Assembly: GCF_949769255.1 (NCBI RefSeq)
Contig: NZ_OX458329.1
Span: 744,001 to 808,000 of the forward strand
Source of the DNA: Mobiluncus massiliensis
GTDB taxonomy: Bacteria > Actinomycetota > Actinomycetes > Actinomycetales > Actinomycetaceae
Direction of reading: 5' to 3'
Length of the DNA stretch: 64,000 nt
Positions within the stretch are counted from its first letter, which is position 1; each line of letters begins with the position of its first letter. The position numbers were made by a program, and so were the translations under genes. The notes beneath the pieces were generated by a model. It saw nothing but the letters and a program-made list of their open reading frames with translations, searched no databases and was not told where the DNA came from. Of the stretch, positions 17,385 through 27,681 are shown piece after piece.

Positions 17385-18305
17385 TCAGTCCGGGAGAGTG
17401 AGCGCAGACAGCACCGCCAAGTTGGGCCACGAGAGGCGCACATCAGCAGCGGCTTGCAAAGCAGGTTTTGCCAGGTAGGCGACTCCCAAACCGGCGGCAC
17501 GCACCATTTTCAGGTCGTTGGCTCCGTCTCCCATCGCCACGCAGCTTTCTAGGCTGGCTCCGAGTTTGGCCGCCCAGGAACGCAGGCAAATTTCCTTGGT
17601 TTCGGCGGTGACAATATCGCCCTCGGGATTGCCGGTCAGCTGGCCGTTGGCCACCTCGAAACTGTTTGCCTTGACGAAATCCAGCCCAATTTCCGCCGCG
17701 TGCGGCGCTACCAGTTCCCTGAATCCGCCGGAAACTACCCCGACCTTTACGCCGCGGCGATGAAAAGCCGATACCATCTGTGCCGCTCCCGGGGAAAAGT
17801 GGTAGTCCTGGCGCACCTGGTCCAAAACACTGGCCGGAAGGCCCCGCAAGGTTCCCATGCGTCGCCGCAGGGATTGGGCAAAATCGAGTTCCCCACGCAT
17901 GGCGGCAGCGGTGATGGCGGCGACTTCCTCCTGCGTACCGGCGTGAGCAGCTACCAGGTCGATGCCTTCCCCGGTAAACAGGGTGGAGTCCCCGTCCAAA
18001 ACCACCAGAGCGGGACCGTGCTGGGCCATTGCCCCTGCCGTTATCGCCACAGCCAGGCCCTCTGAGTCAAGATCATGCTCCAAAGCGCGAGTCCACGCGG
18101 CTCTCTGTTCGCGAGTCGTGGGGGGTGACGCGGGAACAAACAGCGACACTCGGTCTAGCCCCTCTGCGGAGGACCGGGTGGGGGACGCGGAGGTATTCAG
18201 TCCGGTAGCACGAATAACCGCGGATTGAAACGATTCAGGCGTTAAGTCCGCAGAATTTCCCTCCCATACGCAGGAAAAGCGCAGGGGTAGCGAAGTTTCT
18301 GTCAT
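17385..18305 (-). CDS. serB: phosphoserine phosphatase SerB
   Basis: SerB hydrolyses O-phosphoserine, the last step of serine synthesis. The 306-residue HAD protein carries the nucleophile motif DGDST at 104-108 (first Asp is the phosphorylated residue), the VSGG motif II, a lysine-containing stretch (TKEICLRSWAAK) and GDGANDLK near 257. The first 95 residues form a variable N-terminal domain, in the position of the ACT-like domain of longer SerB proteins. It starts three bases after glgC on the same strand, so they are probably co-transcribed. Confidence 0.92.
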   Translation of the reverse strand: MTETSLPLRFSCVWEGNSADLTPESFQSAVIRATGLNTSASPTRSSAEGLDRVSLFVPASPPTTREQRAAWTRALEHDLDSEGLAVAITAGAMAQHGPALVVLDGDSTLFTGEGIDLVAAHAGTQEEVAAITAAAMRGELDFAQSLRRRMGTLRGLPASVLDQVRQDYHFSPGAAQMVSAFHRRGVKVGVVSGGFRELVAPHAAEIGLDFVKANSFEVANGQLTGNPEGDIVTAETKEICLRSWAAKLGASLESCVAMGDGANDLKMVRAAGLGVAYLAKPALQAAADVRLSWPNLAVLSALTLPD

Positions 18306-18308
18306 GGT

Positions 18309-19547
18309 CTAGTGTTCGACGCGGGTGTCCTTGGGGACGACAGTAATCCCGGAATCGGTCACCAGGAAACCGCGCGCCCGGTCTTGTTCAAGGTCGACGC
18401 CGATGGTAACGCCCTCGCCAACGTAAACGTTCTTGTCCAAGATGGCACGGTCGACTCTCGCGTGCCGTGCCAGCACCACGCCGTTCATCAAGACTGAGTC
18501 CGTCACTTCGGACCAGGAGTTCAGGCGAACTCCCGGAGAGAGAATCGAGTGGACACAACGCGCTCCGGAAATAATCGTGCCGCTGGAAACAAAAGAGTCG
18601 ATGGCGTGACCCATGCGGGAATCATCACCGTAGACGAACTTCGCGGGGGGTAGCTCGCCGTCCACAGTCGTCATAATCGGCCACTTCGGGTTGTATAGGT
18701 TAAAGACGGGGTGGACCGCGATGAGATCCATGGAGGCCTCGTAGTAGGCGTCAAGAGTACCGACGTCACGCCAGTAATCCCGGTCCCGTTCGGTCGAGCC
18801 GGGGATGTCATTGCGGATAAAGTCGTAGCAGTGAGCTTCCCCGCGGGACACGAAATAGGGCACGATATCCCCGCCCATATCGTGATTTGAATCGTCATTT
18901 TGGGAGTCTAGCTGCAATGCCTCGAGCAGGGCATCAGTATTGAACACGTAGTTGCCCATCGATGCCAGTATCTGATCCGGAGCATCTGGCAGTCCGACCG
19001 CATCTTGAGGCTTTTCCCGGAAAGCTGCGATTTTACCCGATGCGTCCGCTTCAATAACTCCGAAAGAAGAAGCCAAGCTGAGCGGCTGACGGATTCCAGC
19101 CACGGTAGCGGGCAGACCGGACGCGATGTGTTCGTTCACCATCTGCGAAAAGTCCATCCGATAAATATTGTCCGCTCCGATAATCAGCACGTAGTCGGGG
19201 CGCTCATCACTGATGATGTTCTCAGATTGGAAAATCGCGTCCGCCGAACCCATGTACCAGTGCTTTCCGGTGCGTTGCTGAGCCGGAACCGGTGCCACGT
19301 AGTTGCCCAGAATGTTCGACATATGCCACGCTGTGGCGATGTGTCGGTCCAGGGAATGGGACTTGTATTGAGTTAGGACGATGACCCGGTGATAACCGGA
19401 GTTCACCACGTTAGACAGCGCGAAGTCAATGAGCCGGTAGTGCCCTCCAAAAGGCACCGCGGGCTTGGCGCGGTCTTCAGTTAAAGGCATCAGGCGCTTG
19501 CCTTCGCCACCAGCGAGAATAATTGTCAGAACTTTTGGTAGAGCCAC
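18309..19547 (-). CDS. glgC: glucose-1-phosphate adenylyltransferase
   Basis: GlgC makes ADP-glucose for glycogen synthesis. The 412-residue product has the nucleotidyltransferase loop LAGGEGKRL at 11-19, the conserved [18 protein letters not shown] block, and a left-handed beta-helix C-terminal half with hexapeptide-like repeats, the usual domain layout and length. The start is GTG at 19547, with AGGG about 7 nt upstream. It is divergent from glgA across a 166-bp spacer that should hold both promoters. Confidence 0.95.
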   Translation of the reverse strand: MALPKVLTIILAGGEGKRLMPLTEDRAKPAVPFGGHYRLIDFALSNVVNSGYHRVIVLTQYKSHSLDRHIATAWHMSNILGNYVAPVPAQQRTGKHWYMGSADAIFQSENIISDERPDYVLIIGADNIYRMDFSQMVNEHIASGLPATVAGIRQPLSLASSFGVIEADASGKIAAFREKPQDAVGLPDAPDQILASMGNYVFNTDALLEALQLDSQNDDSNHDMGGDIVPYFVSRGEAHCYDFIRNDIPGSTERDRDYWRDVGTLDAYYEASMDLIAVHPVFNLYNPKWPIMTTVDGELPPAKFVYGDDSRMGHAIDSFVSSGTIISGARCVHSILSPGVRLNSWSEVTDSVLMNGVVLARHARVDRAILDKNVYVGEGVTIGVDLEQDRARGFLVTDSGITVVPKDTRVEH

Positions 19548-19713
19548 ATATTAACCCTAAAAGATTTTTTAGCTTTTGTGGGGCTTTTGGGGCATCTTTT
19601 ACCAGCAAATGGGATAAGTTAGAAGTGCAGTCGCGGTTCGCTGGCCAGGGATTTCCGGGGACGTTACGGACCGGGTTGTTCAGGGTCCATTTTTGTGTTG
19701 AAGCGAGGTTGCC

Positions 19714-20943
19714 ATGCGTGTTGATTTGATGAGTCGGGAATACCCTCCGAAAGTTTACGGGGGTGCTGGGGTTCACGTCACTGAACTTGCCAAGGTTTTG
19801 CGTCAGCGGGCAGAAGTCAGGGTCCACTGTTTTGAGGGTCCCCGTCCCGCGGGTACGGAAGGCGGGGAACCGGGGGTCACCGGGTATGACTATCTGGAGG
19901 GACTGGCTGACGCCAATGCCGCCATCCGCACTTTGGGCGTGGACTTGGAGTTCGTGGCTGGTGCAGCCGGAGCTGACGTGGTGCATTCTCACACCTGGTA
20001 CGCCAATATGGGCGGACATTGGGCTTCCCTGATGTATGACATTCCGCATGTGATTTCCGCGCATTCCCTGGAGCCCTTGCGTCCGTGGAAAGCTGAACAG
20101 CTCGGCGGGGGATATCGGATTTCCTCCTGGGCAGAAAAAACTGCTTACGAGGCTGCGGACGCCATCGTGGCGGTGTCTCGCGCCATGAAAGACGACATTC
20201 TGCGTTGTTATCCCACTATCGACCCCGACCGCGTCCACGTCATTCATAACGGCATTGACTTAGCAACCTGGGATTTCTCCAATATCACCCCCGAATTCCG
20301 CAGCCAGGTCTGGGCGGACTACGGACTGACAGAAGGGGCTCCCACGATAGCTTTCGTCGGGCGCATTACCCGTCAAAAGGGCCTGCCCTACCTTTTGCGA
20401 GCCCTGCGCGACGTACCTCGTGACGCCCAAATCGTCTTGTGCGCGGGAGCTCCCGACACCCCGGAGATTATGGCGGAAGTCGAGAGTCTGGTGCGCGACC
20501 TGCAGCAGGAGCGTCCGGGAGTGGTGTGGATTGCGGATATGCTGGATCGCGCCCACATGATTGCCCTGTTGACCGGCTCGACACTGTTTGTGACCCCCTC
20601 GATTTACGAACCGCTGGGAATCGTGAACCTAGAGGCGATGGCTTGCGGCTTGCCTGTGGTCGCCACCGATACCGGGGGTATTCCCGATGTGGTCGTCGAT
20701 GGGGAAACCGGCTTTTTGGTGCCAATTGAACAGGTCAATGATGGTACCGGCAAGCCCCTGCACCCCGAGGAATTCGAGCAGGCGATGGCCCAGCGGATTA
20801 CCGATATGCTGGCAGACCCGTCTCGGGCTCAGGCGATGGGCGAGGCCGGTCGTAAACGTGCCCAAGAACACTTCACCTGGGAGGCCATTGGGGATAAAAC
20901 CGTGGCGTTGTACGAAAAAGTCATCGCTCAGCGTCACAATTAA
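19714..20943 (+). CDS. glgA: GT4-type glycogen synthase (GlgA/GlgM)
   Basis: A 409-residue GT4 glycosyltransferase of the actinobacterial glycogen synthase type. It shows SREYPPKVYGGAGVHV at the N-terminus (ADP-glucose-binding glycine loop at 16-20), FVGRITRQKG at the domain junction and the EPLGIVNLE motif (E299 and E307). In mycobacteria the homologue works mainly as an ADP-glucose:maltose-1-phosphate synthase (GlgM), so the acceptor may be glucose-1-phosphate instead of glycogen; the sequence alone does not decide. It is the divergent partner of glgC. Confidence 0.9.
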   Translation: MRVDLMSREYPPKVYGGAGVHVTELAKVLRQRAEVRVHCFEGPRPAGTEGGEPGVTGYDYLEGLADANAAIRTLGVDLEFVAGAAGADVVHSHTWYANMGGHWASLMYDIPHVISAHSLEPLRPWKAEQLGGGYRISSWAEKTAYEAADAIVAVSRAMKDDILRCYPTIDPDRVHVIHNGIDLATWDFSNITPEFRSQVWADYGLTEGAPTIAFVGRITRQKGLPYLLRALRDVPRDAQIVLCAGAPDTPEIMAEVESLVRDLQQERPGVVWIADMLDRAHMIALLTGSTLFVTPSIYEPLGIVNLEAMACGLPVVATDTGGIPDVVVDGETGFLVPIEQVNDGTGKPLHPEEFEQAMAQRITDMLADPSRAQAMGEAGRKRAQEHFTWEAIGDKTVALYEKVIAQRHN

Positions 20944-20979
20944 CCCAAAGCTCCCCAGCCGCGGATAGGAAAGAACAGT

Positions 20980-21768
20980 ATGACTTTGGTCGCCCGGTGT
21001 GACAACGTCGAATTGTGGCGCAATCACACCTCAATTTTGCAGGGCCTCAATTGGCAGATTCACCTGGGACAGCATTGGGTGGTGCTGGGGCCTAACGGGG
21101 CGGGTAAGACCACGCTGGTTGATATGCTGGCGGGGCGAATTTACCCCTCGCGCGGACGGGTCGAAGTTTTGGACGAAGTCTTGGGGAAAACCGAAATCGC
21201 CGAGATTCGTCAGCGGGTGGGGTATGCCTCCCCAGCCCTGGCAGCGCAGATTCCTCCCCAGGAAACCGTGGAAAAGACCGTGCTGTCCTCCATTTGGGGG
21301 GTGACGGCATCCTGGCGGGAGAGCTACGAACCGGTTGACCTGCAACGCGCCCAAGCCTTGATGGGCATGTTTGAGGTGGCTGACCTGAAAGACCGCGAGT
21401 TTGCCACCTTGAGCCAGGGCGAAAAACAGCGCGTTTTGGTGGCGCGGGCTCTCATGATTGACCCGGAGATGCTGATTTTAGATGAACCGGCGGCCGCCTT
21501 GGATTTAGGCGGGCGCGAACTGTTGCTGAGCGGCCTGGCGGAACTGGCCCGTGACCCGAAAAGCCCGGTTATGGTCATGGTTACGCATCACCTGGAGGAA
21601 ATCCCCCCCGGCTTTACCCACGCGCTAGCTCTCAAGGAAGGCCGCGTATTCGCCTCCGGACCGCTGGAAAACGTGCTGACCAGCGCGACTATGAGCGCCA
21701 TGTACGGCCTGAACCTTGAGATAGCCCACACGGAACAGGGCCGTTACACCGCCAGAATGAAACTTTAG
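20980..21768 (+). CDS. ABC transporter ATP-binding protein, orphan
   Basis: A 262-residue ATPase with Walker A GPNGAGKTT at 37-45, a signature LSQGEKQR near 145, Walker B LILDEP near 166 and the switch histidine in VTHH. It is most like the single-domain ATPases resembling ModF or iron-complex ABC proteins. No permease or binding protein gene is next to it, so its substrate is unknown, and it may have a non-transport role. It lies 36 bp after glgA with GGAAAG before ATG 20980, and 58 bp before the glutamine synthetase gene. Confidence 0.8.
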   Translation: MTLVARCDNVELWRNHTSILQGLNWQIHLGQHWVVLGPNGAGKTTLVDMLAGRIYPSRGRVEVLDEVLGKTEIAEIRQRVGYASPALAAQIPPQETVEKTVLSSIWGVTASWRESYEPVDLQRAQALMGMFEVADLKDREFATLSQGEKQRVLVARALMIDPEMLILDEPAAALDLGGRELLLSGLAELARDPKSPVMVMVTHHLEEIPPGFTHALALKEGRVFASGPLENVLTSATMSAMYGLNLEIAHTEQGRYTARMKL

Positions 21769-21826
21769 ACCAGGAACTGTGAGCCTCCGGAAAACCGCCG
21801 GAACGGACAATGGAAGGGAGAAAACC

Positions 21827-23170
21827 GTGGATTCTCGCCAAGAAGACGTGATTCGCCAGGTGGGGGAACGTGACGTGAAGTATGTGCGCCTCATGTTCAC
21901 CGATGTGTTGGGCGTATTGAAATCTGTCACGATTGCGCCGGTCGAACTGGAACGAGCCTTTACGGAAGGGGTGGCTTTCGACGGTTCCTCCGTGGAAGGC
22001 TTCACCCGCGTGGCGGAATCGGATATGTTGCTTTTCCCCGATGCTCAAACGTTCCAGATTATGCCCCAGCTTGCGGACATTTCGCAGGACACTATCGGAC
22101 GGATGTTCTGTGACGTGTACAACCCGGACGGGACCCGTTCGCATTCCGACCCGCGCTATGTGCTGGAACGCACCATGAAACGGGCCCAATCACTGGGCTT
22201 CGTGCCTTATGCACACCCCGAAATCGAGTTTTACCTGTTCAAACAGCCCGAAAGTCTGCAAGAGCGTCTGCGTCCGGTGGATCACGGCGGTTACTTCGAC
22301 CACGTTTCGGCTGGACCGGGCAACGCGTTTCGCCGGTGGGCGGTGCGGATGCTGGAAGAGTACGGTATTTCGGTCGAGTTTTCCCATCACGAGGGGGGTC
22401 CCGGACAAAACGAGATTGACTTGCGCTCCGTTGACGCCCTGTCTTGTGCGGATAATCTGGTGACCACGCGTGAAGCGGTAGAGGACCTGGCAGAAGTCAA
22501 AGGTCTGCTGGCGACGTTTATGCCGAAACCGGATATTGATTTTCCCGGTAACGGGATGCACGTGCATTTTTCGCTGTGGGAGGGCGACCAAAACGCGTTC
22601 TATGATCCCGCCGCGGCCGACCACCTGTCCATTGTGGGACGCCAGTTCACCGCCGGTTTGTTGCACTACGCCAAAGAAATCTCGGCTATCGTCAATCAGC
22701 ACGTGAACTCGTATAAGCGGCTGTGGGGTGGGGATGAGGCGCCAGCTTTCGTCTGCTGGGGTCACCACAATCCTTCCGCTCTGATTCGCGTGGCGGATCA
22801 CAAGCCGGGTCTGCACACTTACACTCGGGTCGAGTACCGGGCTCCTGACCCCGCGATGAATCCATATCTGGGGTTTGCCTTGATTATCGAGGCGGGCCTG
22901 AAAGGGATTGAACAGCGCCTGGAACTGCCCGAAGAAGCCGAAGACAACGTGTGGGAGATGAGCGATGCGGAACGGAAAGCCTACGGCATCGAGACTCTGC
23001 CACGCTCTTTGGAGGACGCGATTCGCTATCTGCAAGATTCCGAGCTGGTGCCGGCGGTTCTGGGTGAAGAAGTCTTTGATTACGTTTTGCGCACGCGGCT
23101 GGCGGAATGGACCGAGTACCGCCATCAGGTGACGGAACAAGAGAAACGCTTATTGCTGCATCTGCATTAG
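21827..23170 (+). CDS. type I glutamine synthetase, GlnA2-like
   Basis: Makes glutamine from glutamate and ammonium with ATP. The 447-residue product begins with the type I fold (YVRLMFTDVLGVLKSV, AFDGSSVEGF), has the active-site block HPEIEFYLF, the GNGMHVHFS catalytic segment and NPYLGFALI. The N-terminus resembles mycobacterial GlnA2 more than GlnA1. The conserved adenylylation loop with its tyrosine (NLYDLP) is replaced by DNVWEM, so it should not be a GlnE substrate. GTG 21827 follows GGAAGGGAG at 21812-21820; the frame is open upstream from 21779. glnE follows after 64 bp. Confidence 0.92.
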   Translation: MDSRQEDVIRQVGERDVKYVRLMFTDVLGVLKSVTIAPVELERAFTEGVAFDGSSVEGFTRVAESDMLLFPDAQTFQIMPQLADISQDTIGRMFCDVYNPDGTRSHSDPRYVLERTMKRAQSLGFVPYAHPEIEFYLFKQPESLQERLRPVDHGGYFDHVSAGPGNAFRRWAVRMLEEYGISVEFSHHEGGPGQNEIDLRSVDALSCADNLVTTREAVEDLAEVKGLLATFMPKPDIDFPGNGMHVHFSLWEGDQNAFYDPAAADHLSIVGRQFTAGLLHYAKEISAIVNQHVNSYKRLWGGDEAPAFVCWGHHNPSALIRVADHKPGLHTYTRVEYRAPDPAMNPYLGFALIIEAGLKGIEQRLELPEEAEDNVWEMSDAERKAYGIETLPRSLEDAIRYLQDSELVPAVLGEEVFDYVLRTRLAEWTEYRHQVTEQEKRLLLHLH

Positions 23171-23234
23171 TCAATGCCAAAGGTTCCTCGCCTCGGTGAG
23201 CGGAGGTGGGACTGCGGTGCTGAGAGGGTAAAGA

Positions 23235-26200
23235 ATGGCTCGAGAGTATTCCGAAACGGTGGCACTGCTGACCTCCGGGGTGGAAGATGTCGGGCGCGCC
23301 AAAACCCTGCTGACCGCCATTATGCAGGCAGCCCCCCAGATTGAGATCCCGAAACTCATCGAGAACCTGGGTCAGACCGCGGATCCCGACCAGGTGCTGC
23401 TGAGCCTGGACCGCATCTTTTCTGAGGACGCCCGCCACCCGTCGGGCATCACCGCGATGCTGAGCGCCCGCCAAATCGGAAACCGCACGCTGCGCCTCCT
23501 GGGCGCCTCCGAATTCTTTGCCAGCTACCTGGTGACCCACCCGGCGGCCCTTGCGCCCCTGGAACAGGAACCTGAACCGGAAACTTACCTGGCACAGCTG
23601 CTCAACGCGGTGGGAGCAAAGAACTTGGGAAGCGATGAAAATCCGTGCTGGGTCGCTGACTCGCAAGCCCACGACTTGGAACTGCGCCGGGTTTACTACG
23701 CGCTGCTGGCGCAGCTGGCAGCTGAGGACCTAGCACACGCGGGAACGGCGGGGGCTAAAGCCGAGTTTCAAGCGACCTCCCGGCGCATTAGCGACCTGGT
23801 CGACGCGGCTTTGGAGGCCGGTTTGGCGCTGGCACGCCGCGACCACGATCCGGAGGGCCAGATTGCTTTCAGCGTGGTGGCGATGGGGAAAACCGGGGCG
23901 CGGGAACTGAACTATATTTCTGACGTTGATGTTATCTACGTGGGACAAGCCCGGGACGGCGCCGACCTGGATAGCGCCGAGGCGAACCGGCGTGCCACCG
24001 CTATCGCTCAGGCGCTCGGCTCCTATTGCTCCGCGACCGGCCCGGAACCGGCACTGTGGGTGTTGGACGCGGCGTTGCGTCCTGAGGGTAAGGACGGCGC
24101 CCTGGTTCGTACTTTGGAGTCTCACCTGGACTATTACCAACGTTGGGCGAAGACTTGGGAGTTCCAGGCGCTGCTGAAGGCGCGTCCGGCCGCGGGGGAC
24201 CGCGAACTGGGCGCCCACTACTTGAGTACCATCCGTCCTTTTGTGTGGTCCGCGGTGGAACGCGAGGGCTTTGTGGAAGATACGCGTGCTATGCGCCGGC
24301 GGGTGGAAAAACTGTTGGATCCAAAGAAAGCCGGGCGTGAAATCAAGCTCGGCGCCGGGGGGCTGCGTGACGTGGAGTTTACCGTGCAGTTGCTGCAGCT
24401 GGTCCACGGCCGGGTCGATGAGAGCCTGCGGGTGCGCGCGACCTTGGATGCTTTGCAAGCCCTCATCGCCGGAGGCTACATTGGTCGCGACCAGGGCGAG
24501 GAAATGGCGGACTATTACCGTTTCTTGCGCGTCATTGAGCATCGCACTCAGTTGGACCGGATGCGTCGCACCCACCTGTTCCCCCAGGACGCCCAGCTGC
24601 GCAGAGTCGCACGTTCCATTGACGTGACCCGGTTTTCTGAGGGGGAAAAACTGACCCAGGCTTGGCAGGAAGTGCGTCAAAAGGTTCGGGGGCTGCACGA
24701 GGAAATCTATTACCGCCCGCTGCTGCCTGCCATGGCGAAACTATCGGCAGGGGTGGCGGCCTTGGATAGTGCCGCTGCGCAGTCCCGGCTACAAGCCATC
24801 GGATACCGCGATCCGAAACGAGCCTTGGAACACATCGAGGCGTTGACCAGCGGGGTGAGTCGGCGGGCCGCGATTCAACGCCAGCTGTTACCGGTGCTAC
24901 TGGATTGGCTTGCCGATGGGGTGGATCCGGACGGCGGTTTGTTGGCTTTCCGGCAAGTATCTGACGCCTTGGGGGACACGCATTGGTATCTGGGTTTGCT
25001 GCGCGATTCGGGTACAGCCGCCCGGAGTTTGACTCGGTTGCTGTCGTCTTCGCCGCTGGTGGCGGGGCTGTTGCCCGCGAATCCCGATGCAATTAAGTGG
25101 CTTGATGACGAGTCCCAGTTGCGCGGGCGGACTCGCGAGGAGCTGGAGCGCGAAATCCTGGCGTCTTTTGAGCGCCAACCTGATCTGGACAAGCAAGCCG
25201 CGCGGCTGCGGGCAGTGCGGGGTCGGGAGTTGTTGCGGGCGGCTATGGTGGACGTGCTGCAAGGCATTGACCCGCTGCGAACCGCTCAGCGTCTGACTGA
25301 CGTGGGTGAAGCGGTCCTCGCTGGGGCTCTCGATTTGGCGTTGCGAAAGCTCAACGTGCAGCAGGCCCCGATTGCTCCTGGTCACAAGGGTGGTGGGGAG
25401 CCACAGTCCTCGCAGGTTGCGTCGGCGACTCGTGCCCTGGCGTCCGGGGGATATTACGCCGACCACTTAGTCGTGGGCATGGGTCGGTTCGGCGGCGGTG
25501 AATCCGGCTATGCTTCGGACGCTGACGTGGTGTTTTACTATCGTCCGTGGCGAGAGTTAGGCAATCCGGCAGCGGGATATTTGCCGACTGCGCCGATGGC
25601 GGAATCCCCGGCAGGGGTTACAGAGACCGACCCTGCAGCGTCAGAAATTCGCAAACGAGCCGCGGCGGAGGCGACGAGCCTGGTTAATGCCGTCAGCTCC
25701 ATCTTGAGCGGAGCCCAAGCTGGGGCCTGGCGCGTCGACACTGACTTACGTCCCGAGGGTCGCTCCGGGCCGGTGTCCAAGGACTTGGGGTTACTGGAGG
25801 ATTATTTTGCCCGGTGGGCCAGCGCGTGGGAGCGTCAGGCTCTGCTGCGGGCTCGTCCCGTGGTGGGTTCGCCGGCCTTGCGCACAGATTTTGCCGCGAT
25901 TGTGGATCCGGTGCGGTTTGACACCCCACCGGAGGCGAAAGAGCTGAAAGAAATCCGGCGGTTGAAAGCCCGCATGGAGGCGGAACGGATTGGCGGAGGT
26001 CAGGTCGCCGGTGCGGGCAAGACCGCGGCGGCGGTACGCCATGTCAAGCTGGGGCCTGGGGGATTATCTGATGTGGAATGGTCGGTACAATTATTGCAGA
26101 TGTGCCATGCTAGCGAAGTGCCGGGGTTGCGCTGTGTGTCTACCGGAGATGCCCTGCGGGCGGCTGTAAGCGCTGGGCTGATTTCCGCCCCGGACGCGGA

Positions 26201-26429
26201 AATGCTGCGTACCGCGTGGATGATGGCCATGTCGATTCGCGCCGCCAATGTGTTGGGTTCAGGGCGGACTACCGGGAAAAAGCTCGATGTGCTGCCCGTC
26301 GATCGTCTCTTGGTGACTACCGCGGCGCTGCTGGGCTATGCAGAAGGGGCGCACCAAGATTTAACCGATGACTGGATGCGCACCGCTCGCTTGGCACGCG
26401 GGGTCGTGGAACAAATCTTTTACGAATAA
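23235..26429 (+). CDS. glnE: bifunctional glutamine synthetase adenylyl-transferase/removase GlnE
   Basis: GlnE adenylylates and de-adenylylates type I glutamine synthetase in response to nitrogen status. The 1064-residue product has both nucleotidyltransferase domains: the first with GKTGARELNYISDVDVIY near residue 218, the second with GRFGGGESGYASDADVVFYY near 751, each followed by a GSE-linker-like helical region (KLGAGGLRDVEF and KLGPGGLSDVEW). The length is slightly above the usual 950-1000. The neighbouring synthetase lacks the target tyrosine, so the substrate is probably another synthetase outside the window. Confidence 0.94.
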   Translation: MAREYSETVALLTSGVEDVGRAKTLLTAIMQAAPQIEIPKLIENLGQTADPDQVLLSLDRIFSEDARHPSGITAMLSARQIGNRTLRLLGASEFFASYLVTHPAALAPLEQEPEPETYLAQLLNAVGAKNLGSDENPCWVADSQAHDLELRRVYYALLAQLAAEDLAHAGTAGAKAEFQATSRRISDLVDAALEAGLALARRDHDPEGQIAFSVVAMGKTGARELNYISDVDVIYVGQARDGADLDSAEANRRATAIAQALGSYCSATGPEPALWVLDAALRPEGKDGALVRTLESHLDYYQRWAKTWEFQALLKARPAAGDRELGAHYLSTIRPFVWSAVEREGFVEDTRAMRRRVEKLLDPKKAGREIKLGAGGLRDVEFTVQLLQLVHGRVDESLRVRATLDALQALIAGGYIGRDQGEEMADYYRFLRVIEHRTQLDRMRRTHLFPQDAQLRRVARSIDVTRFSEGEKLTQAWQEVRQKVRGLHEEIYYRPLLPAMAKLSAGVAALDSAAAQSRLQAIGYRDPKRALEHIEALTSGVSRRAAIQRQLLPVLLDWLADGVDPDGGLLAFRQVSDALGDTHWYLGLLRDSGTAARSLTRLLSSSPLVAGLLPANPDAIKWLDDESQLRGRTREELEREILASFERQPDLDKQAARLRAVRGRELLRAAMVDVLQGIDPLRTAQRLTDVGEAVLAGALDLALRKLNVQQAPIAPGHKGGGEPQSSQVASATRALASGGYYADHLVVGMGRFGGGESGYASDADVVFYYRPWRELGNPAAGYLPTAPMAESPAGVTETDPAASEIRKRAAAEATSLVNAVSSILSGAQAGAWRVDTDLRPEGRSGPVSKDLGLLEDYFARWASAWERQALLRARPVVGSPALRTDFAAIVDPVRFDTPPEAKELKEIRRLKARMEAERIGGGQVAGAGKTAAAVRHVKLGPGGLSDVEWSVQLLQMCHASEVPGLRCVSTGDALRAAVSAGLISAPDAEMLRTAWMMAMSIRAANVLGSGRTTGKKLDVLPVDRLLVTTAALLGYAEGAHQDLTDDWMRTARLARGVVEQIFYE

Positions 26430-26605
26430 CCCCTTGCCGACTCTCCGAAGAGAACTGAGCAACCGCTCACCTGCAAAATGCAACCACAAGTTGCGGAATA
26501 TAGATTAGATTCAAGGTGGAGGTGCTGGAATGCAACTGGGGAATTTCTCACAATGATTTGAGGGTGCGATGGCACTCGAAAGAATCTAAATTAGGAGCAT
26601 TAGAA

Positions 26606-27652
26606 ATGATAATGGCAGAGAAAATCATTCAGCTACGGAAGAAGAACGGTTGGTCACAGGAAGACTTAGCGGCCGAGTTAGGTGTCAGCAGGCAGGCGAT
26701 TTCCAAGTGGGAAAGCGCCCAATCAATACCTGACATTACACGAATTTTGGATATGAGCAAGATTTTCTCGGTGAGTACGGATTTCCTGGTCAAAGACGAA
26801 CTGGAGATGTCCGATGCTACCACATCTGTTCAGGAACCCGCCGTCAGTGATGCCTCCCCCTCCTCGCCGCGCGTCGTTTCCATGGAAGAAGCGGTGGGTT
26901 TGCTGGACGTGAAAACACAAAGTTCCAAACTTGCCGCCTGGGGAACCGCGCTGTGCATTTTTGGGGCTGCCTTTCTGGTGCTGTTTACATTCCTCATTGA
27001 TTTTCCGGGAGTGAGACTTTCGGAAAACTTAAGCTTAAGCATTGGTATGGTGGGAATGGTGATACTGGTAGGAACCGGCGTGGCTGCGCTCACTGCCTAT
27101 GGAATTCGAGTTAAACCATTCGAATACCTGGAAAAGGAACCCTTTGAAACGGCTTACGGGGTGGATGGCATGGCTAAACAACGCCGGGAAAAATTCCATC
27201 AAACCTATGTCACCAAACTGTTTGGCGGGGGATTACTGTGTATGGCAGCCGTTGTCATGGTGTTGCTCGGTTCAATGTGGAGCGAAGATTCCTCTGGTAA
27301 TACCACTACACTGGTCAGTTTGGTACCCGCAGGGGTCGCTGTTGCCGGCTTCGGGGTCTACCTGCTCATCAGTGCGTCCATTCCAATGAGAGCCTTGCGC
27401 CAACTTTTACAAGAGGAATCAGTGGCGGCTCCGGACAAGCGCTCCGCTCGGATTATCGAGCCCATTTCCACAGCCTATTGGCTTATTGTGTTGGCGGTTT
27501 TCCTTGCCTACGTCTTCATCAGTAAAAACTGGGGCATGAGCTGGGTTATTTTCCCGGTTGCTTTGGCTCTCTATGGGGCGCTTGTGGCCATTCTGCACGC
27601 GATACTGGATAACAAATCCGACAAATACACCCAGGGTGGCAAAACAAGCTAA
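26606..27652 (+). CDS. XRE-family regulator fused to membrane domain
   Basis: The 348-residue product starts with a helix-turn-helix 3 domain at about residues 5-62 (IIQLRKKNGWSQEDLAAELG, SRQAISKWESAQSIPD), then an acidic linker, then five or so hydrophobic segments from about residue 120 to the end. This arrangement is commoner in Firmicutes than in actinobacteria, where such proteins act as membrane-tethered regulators of uncertain targets. ATG 26606 has AGGAG at 26593-26597 (8 nt); the open frame begins at 26516. Base composition is more AT-rich than the neighbours, which suggests transfer. Confidence 0.8.
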   Translation: MIMAEKIIQLRKKNGWSQEDLAAELGVSRQAISKWESAQSIPDITRILDMSKIFSVSTDFLVKDELEMSDATTSVQEPAVSDASPSSPRVVSMEEAVGLLDVKTQSSKLAAWGTALCIFGAAFLVLFTFLIDFPGVRLSENLSLSIGMVGMVILVGTGVAALTAYGIRVKPFEYLEKEPFETAYGVDGMAKQRREKFHQTYVTKLFGGGLLCMAAVVMVLLGSMWSEDSSGNTTTLVSLVPAGVAVAGFGVYLLISASIPMRALRQLLQEESVAAPDKRSARIIEPISTAYWLIVLAVFLAYVFISKNWGMSWVIFPVALALYGALVAILHAILDNKSDKYTQGGKTS

Positions 27653-27681
27653 GGTTGGGTGCGAGTGAGAAAGGAACAACG

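Noticed and set aside
22190-23140. 316-codon minus-strand frame opposite the glutamine synthetase gene
   Set aside because: It is a mirror of a strongly conserved enzyme gene and has no recognisable features.
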